This document shows, in pieces, positions 42,249 to 51,089 of a stretch of DNA of 55,864 bases. Source of the DNA: Candidatus Nomurabacteria bacterium RIFCSPHIGHO2_02_40_30 (lineage in GTDB: Bacteria > Patescibacteriota > Minisyncoccia > Phycocordibacterales > UBA9973); NCBI GenBank assembly GCA_001785445.1, contig MFTV01000005.1:1-55864 (forward strand). The letters are read 5' to 3'. A program made the translations under genes and the position numbers. The notes under the pieces are model-generated. The model was given only the letters and a program-made list of their open reading frames with translations, did not search any database and was not told the DNA's origin. Each line of letters opens with the position of its first letter. The stretch's first letter is position 1.

Positions 42249-42642
42249 ACTTCTCGGTTCTTTGTCTGATTGTTTTCAAAGCAACAATTAGAATACTGAT
42301 TACGACATAAAGAATACTTACCCATTTGAATATCTGTTCAGGATACGGGGAGAAATAATCACCGGATGCGGGGTCTGGGTAAAAAATAAAAAGCAGTATT
42401 GCGAGAGGTAAAAACCAAATTGCGAATTTTTTCCATGCGGAGAAAGCTTGTTGCGTAAAAATTAGTATAAAGAATATAAATGCTAACGCAGGCATGCCGT
42501 AGTATAAGGCAAATGATCGAGTGGTGAGGTTGTAACAAAAGATACTATTTCCGCAATCATAGAACTTCAACAAAAAAACACCTATTCCCCAACCAACTAA
42601 AGAGATAACTAGTAAACCGAAAGTGATTTTTTTTGTATTCAT
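42241..42642 (-). CDS. membrane protein, 133 aa
   Basis: Four hydrophobic spans (TFGLLVISLVGWGIGVFLL, YYGMPALAFIFFILIF, FAIWFLPLAILLFIFY, WVSILYVVISILIVAL) with short loops. It resembles no named family. It lies between the hydrolase gene and the pilin gene with tight spacing. Confidence 0.65.
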   Translation of the reverse strand: MNTKKITFGLLVISLVGWGIGVFLLKFYDCGNSIFCYNLTTRSFALYYGMPALAFIFFILIFTQQAFSAWKKFAIWFLPLAILLFIFYPDPASGDYFSPYPEQIFKWVSILYVVISILIVALKTIRQRTEKYD

Positions 42643-42647
42643 GTTTT

Positions 42648-45600
42648 TTATATCACACCTTGAATTTGACTAAGAAGATCAATAAGTGCCTGTGCGTCGC
42701 TATCGGCTATCTTCCCTTTATCAGCTTTCTTCACTATACTTTTTGATAAGTTTGACAGAGTTTTAACGAGCTGTTGTTTCTTTTCAAGCATCCCAACACG
42801 TTTTAAGAGATCATTTTTAAGATTTTGTTTGATATTAAGCGATTGTATTTTTACTTTAAGGTCAGTTAAGATACCGGAATCAAGAGAAATATCTTCTGCT
42901 TGCGATTCAAGAATATCAAGTAAGTTTGCGAGTTCCGTGGCATCAGCGGTATTTATCTTTCCTTTCATTTCCTGTTTTGATATTTTCTTTTGCAGATTGG
43001 CAAGTATTTTAACATTCTTTTGTTTTTTATTATCAATCTTCTTTTCTAGGTTTAATATTTGCTTTAGAAGATTTTGTTTTAGTTTATCTTTAATAGCAAG
43101 TGTATAAATTTTTTCTTTAATAAGTATAATGAGTTCATTAAGAGATAATTCAGTATTATCCGCAGAGATTGTACTATCTGTTACGCCATCACCATTTGCA
43201 TCAAGTGCTATTACGGTATTTTCAGGAGTAGAACTTTGCACTGTGAAAGTTGCGACAGTATTTGGTGTTGTTGGAATGTCGGTGTATGAGACTATTGGAG
43301 TTGTTGTGTCAGCAATAAAGTTTTCAATTGTCACGGTAGTTGGTCCATTGCCGGTTCCTTTGTAAATAAAGTTATAGTTACCATCTTTTGGCAGAAAGAT
43401 ATTTTGACTTTCACTTGTATAGGAGAACACACTCCCCGGAATATCTTCTTTAATGGAGAGAACATCAGCTGAAAGGTCTTGGTTCGGATCAATACCGGTA
43501 AAATTTCCAAACTGGTCATATACGCCGAGGATAACGGGAGAATGAGTGCCAACAATAAGTTGATCATCTAAATCTGTTACTTGTGGTTTTGTTTTTGTTA
43601 TAAAATTAGACTCCGCCGTAGTTTGATCTTTTATAACAGACATCAAAAGAGTCTGAACTGGACCAGAACTCAATAAATCTCTGTGCTGGGTAGTAATATT
43701 CTCATTTTTTCTATATTTCCCAATGTCAAAAAAATATGTTTCATCGGCAACCGACGAAATTGCACTTGGATAAACAACGGTTCTATCACCTTCAACAGTA
43801 AATTTTGTCTCATAATTTGGATACCCGTGATACATTTTATACTCAACGGCTTTCGTCGTCGGACTGCCCCATCCTGCAACTTGTACAACACGAATATTTT
43901 CCGGAAGTTGATAACTATCGTACATATTATGAAAACTAATAGCATCTGTCATAAGTTCAGGTCTTAATACTTCGGGATCTTTTAATTCAGTTTCTGCTGG
44001 TTTAGTACGTGTTACGCCTGTCCCGGTAATAAATGAAAGGAAACTAGGAAAAGTGTTTATTGTTGTTCCCCAGAAATCCCGCCATGTTTGTGTAAATGGA
44101 GCACTTTCATTAAATATGAAAACTGGATCTGACACTTCAGTAAAATAGCGAGGAGAAGGAAGTAAATTGTAAGCACTCGGCATATTTTGTGCTATCCTGC
44201 GTATACCTATAGGATTAACTATAAATCCAGCGGCAATACCTTCACTGTCTCCATGAAGTATGGCAGCTATCGCCTGCGGTGTGCCAAGTTGTGGTGTACC
44301 AACCATTACGAAAGAATCTATTAAGCTATCTTTTCCTTCATCACTGAGTTTTTTAATTATTGCTTTCCCCAATAAACCTCCCATAGAGTGAGTAACGATG
44401 GTTATCTTGCCAGTTTTTGACTTAGCCGCAAGCTTTTCAATTTCACCTATAACATCAAGTGTCTCGGTTTTTGTTTTGATGCCATTATTCAATATTTTCT
44501 CCGGTGAAAATCTCCAATCATAAGCAAGTGGCAACCATTCTTCCATTGTCTCATCCAAAACAAGATTATTCATAAAACTTGAGAATGGAGCATATATCGG
44601 AGTGCCTTTAAATGTATTCAAGATGCCGACAGTGTGAATGTCGTTTACACTTTCACCATCTTGTGTCAGAGCAAGTTGAGATATGTCATTACTAAAGAAA
44701 GTGGGCGGCCAAAGTGTGTCAGAACCCTTCTCAAGGACACTTCCCTTGATTCCAGGCAGGAAAAGAACACTGGAACAACATGGTGGTGGAGGTAGGAGTG
44801 GATCGGTTAAAAGCCAAGGTGAAAATAAAATTCCATCGGAAACTTTATTACCTAAACCACTTGGATTTGTAGCATGATAAGGCCCCGTAGGTGAACCCCA
44901 GAAATTATTTTTGGCATCCACAACAACTGCGTGAAAAGTGCTGTTATAGACGTTAAAAAATCCATAATTCAAGTTATTTATTATGGAATTATTTTTTATG
45001 ATATCATCGCAGTAAAAAGAATAAATACCATATTTATTATTTTCTATTTTCGTATTAGTTACATCAATAGCACTACGAGAATATGAGGAAGAACCATAAT
45101 TACAATTTATACCGGAATCACTGAAGCCACTTATTTCTGAATTTTTAAGTTTTAATCTACTGTTCTGTGATACAGAAATGCCATATTTAGTACCATTCTT
45201 TAAAGAAACATTTTCTAATTCTGCTGATGAATATATGTTGGGGAAATTTTGATAGTTAGAATTTTGATGAACCGTAATAGCAGATTCAAAAACGTTTTCT
45301 ATTACTATATTAGAACCATTTACATGACTATTTTGTAAAATAATCAGTCCTATGCCTGCATTTGTAATATTTATATTTTTTATTGTCGTATCAGATTCTA
45401 CTATCAGAATACCCCTAGAACTATGATCTATCTCGATATTCTCAACCAACGAATTTGAACTGTAACTAAATTGCAAACCTGTATAGGCATATTTTTCTAC
45501 AATATATTTAAAAGTACTTGGAGATGATGTCTGGGTAAAAATGATAGACCAAGTATTATATAAATTACCGTCACCCGTATCACCACCATAAGAATCGTCG

Positions 45601-45899
45601 TAGATTGAGGTAAAAACTATTTTATTGTCTGAAACACCCTCGGCTAAAAGCTTTCCATCAATCCACAGAATCTTATCTTGGGAAAATTTAACAACAACTC
45701 CAGGATTAATAGTTAGAGTGATTCCTGAAGCCACATGTGTATCATTTTGTACAATATAGGGGCTTTGACCCTGTGTCCATGTTGTATCTGCGGTAATATC
45801 AGTAGTAATAATAGTAGAAGCAAAAACTTTCGGGGTAAAAGAAAAAATGCTGACAAAAATAAACAGAACAAAGAAAAAACGTAATTTTTGTGGGTACAT
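42648..45899 (-). CDS. secreted beta-helix protein with LCAT-like alpha/beta hydrolase
   Basis: A 1083-aa protein: an N-terminal signal sequence (FFFVLFIFVSIFSFTPKVFA), a right-handed beta-helix region (about residues 40-370, VENIEIDHSSRGILIV-type repeats), a Pro/Cys-rich linker PPPPCC, then an alpha/beta hydrolase with LFLPGIKGSVLE and nucleophile VTHSMGGLLGK near residue 503. The C-terminal 200 residues are coiled-coil. It probably acts on lipid or ester substrates outside the cell. A fusion of carbohydrate-type fold and esterase is unusual. Confidence 0.8.
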   Translation of the reverse strand: MYPQKLRFFFVLFIFVSIFSFTPKVFASTIITTDITADTTWTQGQSPYIVQNDTHVASGITLTINPGVVVKFSQDKILWIDGKLLAEGVSDNKIVFTSIYDDSYGGDTGDGNLYNTWSIIFTQTSSPSTFKYIVEKYAYTGLQFSYSSNSLVENIEIDHSSRGILIVESDTTIKNINITNAGIGLIILQNSHVNGSNIVIENVFESAITVHQNSNYQNFPNIYSSAELENVSLKNGTKYGISVSQNSRLKLKNSEISGFSDSGINCNYGSSSYSRSAIDVTNTKIENNKYGIYSFYCDDIIKNNSIINNLNYGFFNVYNSTFHAVVVDAKNNFWGSPTGPYHATNPSGLGNKVSDGILFSPWLLTDPLLPPPPCCSSVLFLPGIKGSVLEKGSDTLWPPTFFSNDISQLALTQDGESVNDIHTVGILNTFKGTPIYAPFSSFMNNLVLDETMEEWLPLAYDWRFSPEKILNNGIKTKTETLDVIGEIEKLAAKSKTGKITIVTHSMGGLLGKAIIKKLSDEGKDSLIDSFVMVGTPQLGTPQAIAAILHGDSEGIAAGFIVNPIGIRRIAQNMPSAYNLLPSPRYFTEVSDPVFIFNESAPFTQTWRDFWGTTINTFPSFLSFITGTGVTRTKPAETELKDPEVLRPELMTDAISFHNMYDSYQLPENIRVVQVAGWGSPTTKAVEYKMYHGYPNYETKFTVEGDRTVVYPSAISSVADETYFFDIGKYRKNENITTQHRDLLSSGPVQTLLMSVIKDQTTAESNFITKTKPQVTDLDDQLIVGTHSPVILGVYDQFGNFTGIDPNQDLSADVLSIKEDIPGSVFSYTSESQNIFLPKDGNYNFIYKGTGNGPTTVTIENFIADTTTPIVSYTDIPTTPNTVATFTVQSSTPENTVIALDANGDGVTDSTISADNTELSLNELIILIKEKIYTLAIKDKLKQNLLKQILNLEKKIDNKKQKNVKILANLQKKISKQEMKGKINTADATELANLLDILESQAEDISLDSGILTDLKVKIQSLNIKQNLKNDLLKRVGMLEKKQQLVKTLSNLSKSIVKKADKGKIADSDAQALIDLLSQIQGVI

Positions 45900-45994
45900 T
45901 TAATTAAAGATTATTTATATAACCCTATTATATATCATCGTGAAAGAGTTTAGAAAATAATGTGTGGAAAACTAAAAATTTACCTAAAAAACAA

Positions 45995-46130
45995 CTACTG
46001 TATCTTGTTAGCCAACCTAAAGCCATAATCTGCCCCTAGCGAGGTGCTGGCGGTACGGAATGAAGTATCCTCCCCTTTTGATTACGACTTAATATCATCC
46101 GCTCATAGCGAGGGGGCGGAAGCATGATCG
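45995..46130 (-). pseudogene. remnant of a formylglycine-enzyme-like C-terminus
   Basis: The minus-strand frame ending at 45995 reads TSFRTASTSLGADYGFRLAN then KIQ and stop, resembling the SxxGFRLA end of formylglycine-enzyme/sulfatase-modifying-like proteins. The frame is closed by stops upstream, so only a fragment remains in this 355-bp gap (45900-46254). Confidence 0.4.
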
Positions 46131-46254
46131 TAAATTCAAAAGGTATTAGTTTAGTAGAATAGTCATTTGTCTCATGTCGTATAGAGCTCTGACTATGCCA
46201 ACTGAAAGTTTAGACATACTGAAATGAATATACCAGAATAAATAGAAAAAATCA

Positions 46255-46629
46255 CTAACTGAAATTAATAACAAAACTATACATCCCCATGCCACAAACT
46301 CCTTGTAATGGTTCTCTGGCTTTTGGAGTCCCCAAATCAATTTCTGTTTCTCCAGTTTGGGGTAAAATCTTTTGAAAACCGATTGAACGAATTACAAGTG
46401 ATGCTGAACAATCGTAGGTGCCGTCTGTTTTGATAATAAGCTTAGTTGGAATATCCGCTTTGGCGCTGGAAGTCCTCGGAGAGTATCCACCTTTAGCGTC
46501 AATGGTAATATATTGGACGCCGTTTTTTATTTCAACATTCTGCACTGACGTTTTTTCTCCACCAGCAAAAATAACACCTAGGGCAACAACAAGACTGAAT
46601 ATAACAATGATTAAAACTACTTTGTGCAT
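46255..46629 (-). CDS. cupredoxin-like protein
   Basis: A 124-aa protein with an N-terminal membrane anchor (VVLIIVIFSLVVALGVIFAG), then a beta-sandwich with GGYSPRTSSAKADIPTKLII and QGVCGMGMYSFVI, where the Cys/Met ending resembles copper-ligand loops of cupredoxin_1 proteins linked to metal efflux. TATAAT (46636-46641) ends 6 nt before the ATG. Confidence 0.75.
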   Translation of the reverse strand: MHKVVLIIVIFSLVVALGVIFAGGEKTSVQNVEIKNGVQYITIDAKGGYSPRTSSAKADIPTKLIIKTDGTYDCSASLVIRSIGFQKILPQTGETEIDLGTPKAREPLQGVCGMGMYSFVINFS

Positions 46630-46636
46630 ACTGTTA

Positions 46637-47644
46637 TTATATATTAAATAATGGATTTATAATTCCAAGTCCTGCCAGCCCAGAGAGTAATGCAAATATT
46701 CCGAGACCTATCACAACCACTCCGGCAGATTTAAAAAAGAGTGGCGCGTGTTTCCCGTGGGCGAAAGATGCCGAACCAAAGGAGAGAAAAGCAAGCATTG
46801 GCAAAGTACCCAGAGCGAAGGCGAACATAATCAAAAAGCCGGACATAAATGAGCCGCTTGAAAATGCCACTACTTGCATTGATTGAGTAAATCCGCAGGG
46901 CAAAAAGAATGTTCCGAATCCTATAACAAGCGGAGTAAAGGTTTTATGTTCTATTTTTCTAAAAAAATTGAAAATATTAGACGGGAGGGTAACTTTATGT
47001 TTTTTAAATACTCCCACTAAATTTAGCCCCAGCAAGAGCATTACCAGAGATGCGACAAGTCCTAGTATGGCTGTAAAGGTAAAATTAATACCTATCGCGT
47101 TACCGACTAATCCAAGAACTCCACCCAAGAGAGCAAAGCTGACTAATCTTCCTATATGAAAAAGCAGAAAAGTTTTAGTATCGCTAACATTGTCTTGTGA
47201 AATTTTAGCCGAAAGCGAGAGGACCAACCCGCCGACTATTGCCAAACAGCTTGAAACGGAGGCGATAAGTCCAATGATGAAGCTTGTTGTGGGTGTTGCC
47301 TGCCCTCCGATGCCGATATTGAGGATGCCTGATTTTTGCAGTATAAAAAAGAGTACCAAAAATGCTAAACCAATTGGTATGGCTTTCCAAATAATTTCCT
47401 TGCCACCAGTCGTTAGGCCTTGCCTAACGACACTAAGTGTGTAGCCGTTTGGTTTTATTTTACTTGTCAGCGCCTCGGCCAGTTCTTCAATACTTTGTTC
47501 ACTATCAGTTTCAACTTCTACTGTTTCTTTTTTTAAATTTACTTCTGCATTTTTAATAAATACCTGCTCTTTCAAAACATCTTCAATAAGAATTTTACAT
47601 GCCGCGCAATGAGTACCGGTTACATGGAATGTGTATTTATTCAT
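46637..47644 (-). CDS. HMA domain fused to SafE/DsbD-like transporter
   Basis: A 335-aa protein: an N-terminal heavy-metal-associated domain with GTHCAACKILIEDVLK, then about seven membrane spans with GFGTFFLPCGFTQSMQVVAF (DsbD/CcdA-like Cys-Pro site) and FALGTLPMLAFLSFGSAS. Such fusions are associated with copper export or metal handling. The cupredoxin-like gene follows at 7 bp. Confidence 0.82.
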   Translation of the reverse strand: MNKYTFHVTGTHCAACKILIEDVLKEQVFIKNAEVNLKKETVEVETDSEQSIEELAEALTSKIKPNGYTLSVVRQGLTTGGKEIIWKAIPIGLAFLVLFFILQKSGILNIGIGGQATPTTSFIIGLIASVSSCLAIVGGLVLSLSAKISQDNVSDTKTFLLFHIGRLVSFALLGGVLGLVGNAIGINFTFTAILGLVASLVMLLLGLNLVGVFKKHKVTLPSNIFNFFRKIEHKTFTPLVIGFGTFFLPCGFTQSMQVVAFSSGSFMSGFLIMFAFALGTLPMLAFLSFGSASFAHGKHAPLFFKSAGVVVIGLGIFALLSGLAGLGIINPLFNI

Positions 47645-47670
47645 AATGAAACTATTTTTAAAAACAGTTT

Positions 47671-47793
47671 TTATTTATTAATCTGTTTGTAAAGCCAGAT
47701 GCCAAGCAGAACGAGATCAACCAAAACAATAAATCCTAAAATTACACCCCATCCCCCTCCCATCATTCCGCTATATCCATAATATCCCATCAT
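47671..47793 (-). CDS. 40-aa membrane microprotein
   Basis: MMGYYGYSGMMGGGWGVILG then FIVLVDLVLLGIWLYKQINK and stop. Met/Gly-rich start and one membrane span. Its Met-rich head could bind copper, by analogy only. It sits between the HMA-SafE and DUF3105 genes in the copper module. Confidence 0.65.
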   Translation of the reverse strand: MMGYYGYSGMMGGGWGVILGFIVLVDLVLLGIWLYKQINK

Positions 47794-47876
47794 ATAATTA
47801 TTTTTTAATTATTACTTATAATAATTTCGACCTTTATAATTTTTTATTAGTTAAATTCCAGATGTTTTTGAACTAA

Positions 47877-48410
47877 TTACTTAGCAAATGGTTCTGGTGA
47901 ATTGTTTTTATTTCGACTTATAAATTCTAATATTTTTGCTTCATTATATTCTTGCATTTTTTCTAACCTTGTCCAAGATGCCAATATTATTTTGGTGTCA
48001 TTTGCCTCTCTAGGAGAAAGTATAACACTTTGCGCATTGGCTTTAGCTATCTTTTTTAAATTTTCAAGCGTACCTTCGTCTATATCTTTATAAGAAATCC
48101 ATATACCGCCATGCTCAAGATTATGCACTGCTTGTTCGTCAATTAACGGCCTGTTGTAAACTCCCCAACTTGCTGGGTTCAACCAGTGCCAACCAGAAGT
48201 TGGGGGATTAGAATTATAAGCTGGATGAGGTTCATTTGGTTTAATGTGTGTTTGGCCTTGATTTTCAAATACTTGCCCAATTGGGCCTAAGTTTTCTGTG
48301 TTGGTAATTGCTTTATACCGACTAAGCTTTTTGTCTTGGTTTAAAGACCAAAATACCAGAAACCCAACCGCTAGAAATGATATTGCTATAATTATAGTAA
48401 ATTTTTTCAT
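47877..48410 (-). CDS. DUF3105 membrane-anchored protein
   Basis: A 177-aa protein with an N-terminal anchor (IIIAISFLAVGFLVFWSL) and the DUF3105 pattern: NEPHPAYNSNPPTSGWHWLN, GVYNRPLIDEQAVHNLEHGG and LSPREANDTKIILASW. Conserved His suggest a metal-binding role. The start overlaps the CopA stop by 4 bp. Confidence 0.9.
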   Translation of the reverse strand: MKKFTIIIAISFLAVGFLVFWSLNQDKKLSRYKAITNTENLGPIGQVFENQGQTHIKPNEPHPAYNSNPPTSGWHWLNPASWGVYNRPLIDEQAVHNLEHGGIWISYKDIDEGTLENLKKIAKANAQSVILSPREANDTKIILASWTRLEKMQEYNEAKILEFISRNKNNSPEPFAK

Positions 48411-50728
48411 AATTTTTTACTTTTTATTCTAAGCGAATTAGCGACCACAGACACCGAAGACATGGCCATGGCGAATCCTGCAAATACTGGTGAAAGTAGC
48501 CAACCGAAAAATGGATAGAAAATTCCTGATGCCAATGGAATACCGACAATGTTGTAAATAAACGCCCAGAAAAGATTCTGCTTTATTCCACGCATAGTTA
48601 TTTTGGAAAGTTTAATCGCCTTAACCAGCTTCGAAATATCTCCATGGAGAAGTGTAATACCAGCTGTCTCAATAGCCACATCCGTGCCTGTGGCCATAGC
48701 AATACCCACATCTGCTTGAGCCAGAGCTGGTGCATCATTTACGCCATCGCCGGCCATCGCCACAATTCTGCCTTGCGACTGAAGTTCCTTTATCTTTTCT
48801 AATTTATCTTGCGGTAATAAATGGGCTACCACATCATCAATACCAACGAGAGATGCAATATATTTAGCTGTTTTCTCATCATCCCCCGTAAGCATGACAA
48901 CTTTAATTCCAAGCTTATGAAGATCGCTAACAGCTTGTTTGGATTCAGTTTTTACTTCATCAGCTACCATGACAAAACCCAAAATAGAACTACTGTCTTT
49001 TTCTTTCATAGCGATAATAACAGGGGTCTTGCCTTGTGCCGTGTATTGTTCTAATTTTGAATTATCAAATGCAATTCCAAGATCTTGTACAAGCTTAGCA
49101 TTCCCGACAAAATATTCTATGCCACCGATTGTTCCTTTCAATCCTTTACCTTTTATGATTTCAAAATTTGAAACATCTACTATATTTATATTTTTCTCTT
49201 GTGCATAACTAACAATGGCATGAGCAATTGGATGCTCCGATTTTTTCTCCAGCGATGCAAGAATTGATATAAATTCTTCATCTTTTAAATTTGAAAAGTT
49301 TTGAATATCAACAAGAGTGGGCTTGCCGATAGTAATAGTGCCTGTTTTGTCAACGACAATAGTATCGACTTTATGAAGTTTTTCCAGCGTTGCCGCATCT
49401 TTGATTAAAATTCCTTCTCTGGCGCCTTTGCCTACTCCCACAATAATAGCGGTTGGGGTAGCGAGTCCAAGAGCGCAAGGGCAAGCTATAACTAAGATGC
49501 TAACAAAAGAAACTAGGCCAAAAGAAAGTGCTTGTGAAAACCCAAGTGAGGGAGCGAATAAAAGCCATACTCCTAGAGTTACAAAGGCTATAACAAGTAC
49601 TGTTGGCACAAAGACACTTGAAATCTTATCAGCCAAAGCTTGTATCGGTGCACGACTATCTTGCGCCTCTTCAACCATTTTTATAATGTGAGCAAGCAAT
49701 GTTTCGGAACCAACTTTTGTTGCTTTGAAAGTAAATGACCCGCTAGTATTAATCGTGCCTGCCACAATACTATCTCCGATTTTCTTTTGAGCTGGCATCG
49801 GCTCGCCTGTAACCATGGACTCATCAACAAATGATGATCCATCGGTTATCGTTCCGTCAACAGGAATCTTTGCTCCTGGTTTTACAATAATCAGATCCCC
49901 ATGCGCTACTTGGTCAACTGGAATTTCAATTTCTTTTCCGGCACGAATCACTAGGGCTGTTTTGGCTTGCAAGTTTAAAAGCTTCTCAATAGCGTCACCA
50001 GTTTTTAATTTTGACCTAGCTTCCAGATATTTACCAAGCGCTATAAAAGTTATGACAATAATAGTGACATCATAATAAGTTGCATCTACGTTTATAAAAG
50101 GTTTTAAAACATCTTCAAATGCAGTTACAGCAAAACTATATAGATAGGCTGCGACTGTGCCAATGCCAATCAAGGAATCCATGTTCGCTTTGCCATAGCG
50201 AAGAAACCTATAAAAACCAAGAAGATACGGTTTCCCCACTACAAAGAGAATATATGTAGCCATGAGAGGCAAGAGGTGGTGGAAAAACTCCTTTATCGTA
50301 AAACTCATCGAAGAAGCAAGATTATACTCTGCCAAGATATCCCAACCCATCACAAAAATACTGAATACGGCAAGCGGAATCGCAGACATCACTTTTATTT
50401 TCATCTCCTTGATTTCAGCAAGTTTTTCTTGTTTTGACTGATTTAGCCCAAGATGTTCGGCATGTTCATCCTCGCTCATCCCCATTTCTTTTGCATACAT
50501 ATTCATATTATGCATTTGAGGCACAATTAGTGAATATCCAAGTGGCTCTAATTTTTGATTAAAAGATTCCGGATTTGTTTTATTCTGGTCAAAAGATATT
50601 TTTGCATTTTCTGTACCATTATTAACTGCAATACTTTCTACCCCGTCAATTTTTTTAACAGTTCTCTCAATAATACTGGCGCAAGAGGCGCAATGCATTC
50701 CTTTTATTTTGTATGTTTCTTTTTTCAT
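48407..50728 (-). CDS. copA: copper-exporting P-type ATPase
   Basis: A 773-aa P1B ATPase: HMA domain with GMHCASCASI, actuator TGEP, membrane motif CPCALGLATP, phosphorylation site DKTGTIT, HP in EHPIAHAI and hinge GDGVNDAPALAQADVG. It exports Cu+ from the cytoplasm. A Met/His-rich segment (MHNMNMYAKEMGMSEDEHAE) follows the HMA domain, likely an extra metal site. CsoR is encoded 13 bp upstream. Confidence 0.96.
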   Translation of the reverse strand: MKKETYKIKGMHCASCASIIERTVKKIDGVESIAVNNGTENAKISFDQNKTNPESFNQKLEPLGYSLIVPQMHNMNMYAKEMGMSEDEHAEHLGLNQSKQEKLAEIKEMKIKVMSAIPLAVFSIFVMGWDILAEYNLASSMSFTIKEFFHHLLPLMATYILFVVGKPYLLGFYRFLRYGKANMDSLIGIGTVAAYLYSFAVTAFEDVLKPFINVDATYYDVTIIVITFIALGKYLEARSKLKTGDAIEKLLNLQAKTALVIRAGKEIEIPVDQVAHGDLIIVKPGAKIPVDGTITDGSSFVDESMVTGEPMPAQKKIGDSIVAGTINTSGSFTFKATKVGSETLLAHIIKMVEEAQDSRAPIQALADKISSVFVPTVLVIAFVTLGVWLLFAPSLGFSQALSFGLVSFVSILVIACPCALGLATPTAIIVGVGKGAREGILIKDAATLEKLHKVDTIVVDKTGTITIGKPTLVDIQNFSNLKDEEFISILASLEKKSEHPIAHAIVSYAQEKNINIVDVSNFEIIKGKGLKGTIGGIEYFVGNAKLVQDLGIAFDNSKLEQYTAQGKTPVIIAMKEKDSSSILGFVMVADEVKTESKQAVSDLHKLGIKVVMLTGDDEKTAKYIASLVGIDDVVAHLLPQDKLEKIKELQSQGRIVAMAGDGVNDAPALAQADVGIAMATGTDVAIETAGITLLHGDISKLVKAIKLSKITMRGIKQNLFWAFIYNIVGIPLASGIFYPFFGWLLSPVFAGFAMAMSSVSVVANSLRIKSKKL

Positions 50729-50741
50729 ATTTTATTTAACT

Positions 50742-51005
50742 TTATTTTCTTTTTAGTTGATAAACTTTTAGAATCTCTTTGGTGGCCTTGTCTGTCTGCC
50801 CGCTCTTAATCTGGTTAACCACGCAGTGTCCTAAATGCCCCTCTAAAAGAGAGTCTTCTATACTTGATAGCCCTTGCTTGATGGCTGAAGTTTGAGTAAT
50901 AATATCAATGCAATATGCATTTTTATCAACCATTTTCTGTATGCCCCGCACTTGGCCTTCTATAATTTTCAGCCTTCGTGCAAGCTTTTGTTTATTTGTA
51001 TGCAT
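50742..51005 (-). CDS. csoR: CsoR-type copper-sensing repressor
   Basis: An 87-aa DUF156 protein. Copper ligands fit Cys in AYCIDI and His/Cys in HLGHCVV, with RRLKIIEGQVRGIQKM as the DNA-binding helix. It should repress its own operon with copA and release on Cu+. Its promoter has a palindrome between -35 and -10. TATACT is 6 nt from the ATG, so the mRNA is predicted leaderless. Confidence 0.94.
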   Translation of the reverse strand: MHTNKQKLARRLKIIEGQVRGIQKMVDKNAYCIDIITQTSAIKQGLSSIEDSLLEGHLGHCVVNQIKSGQTDKATKEILKVYQLKRK

Positions 51006-51011
51006 AGCTAT

Positions 51012-51040
51012 AGTATATACCCCCTAGGGGGTATTGTCAA
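51012..51040 (-). promoter_or_regulatory. csoR-copA promoter with CsoR operator
   Basis: Minus strand: -35 TTGACA (51035-51040), 17-bp spacer, -10 TATACT (51012-51017). The spacer and last -10 base form a perfect 18-bp palindrome ATACCCCCTAGGGGGTAT (51017-51034), matching the known G/C-tract CsoR operator type. Confidence 0.9.
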
Positions 51041-51089
51041 GCATTTTTAACTAGCTTTTTTGCGCAGCCAAATCAGGTTTAAAATCACT

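Noticed and set aside
46146-46340. 64-aa membrane-like ORF
   Set aside because: It overlaps the end of the better-supported cupredoxin-like gene in another frame.
47671-47793. SHOCT-domain protein
   Set aside because: Only the MMGYYGYSGMMGGG-span layout is seen; the SHOCT motif itself is absent in this short protein.
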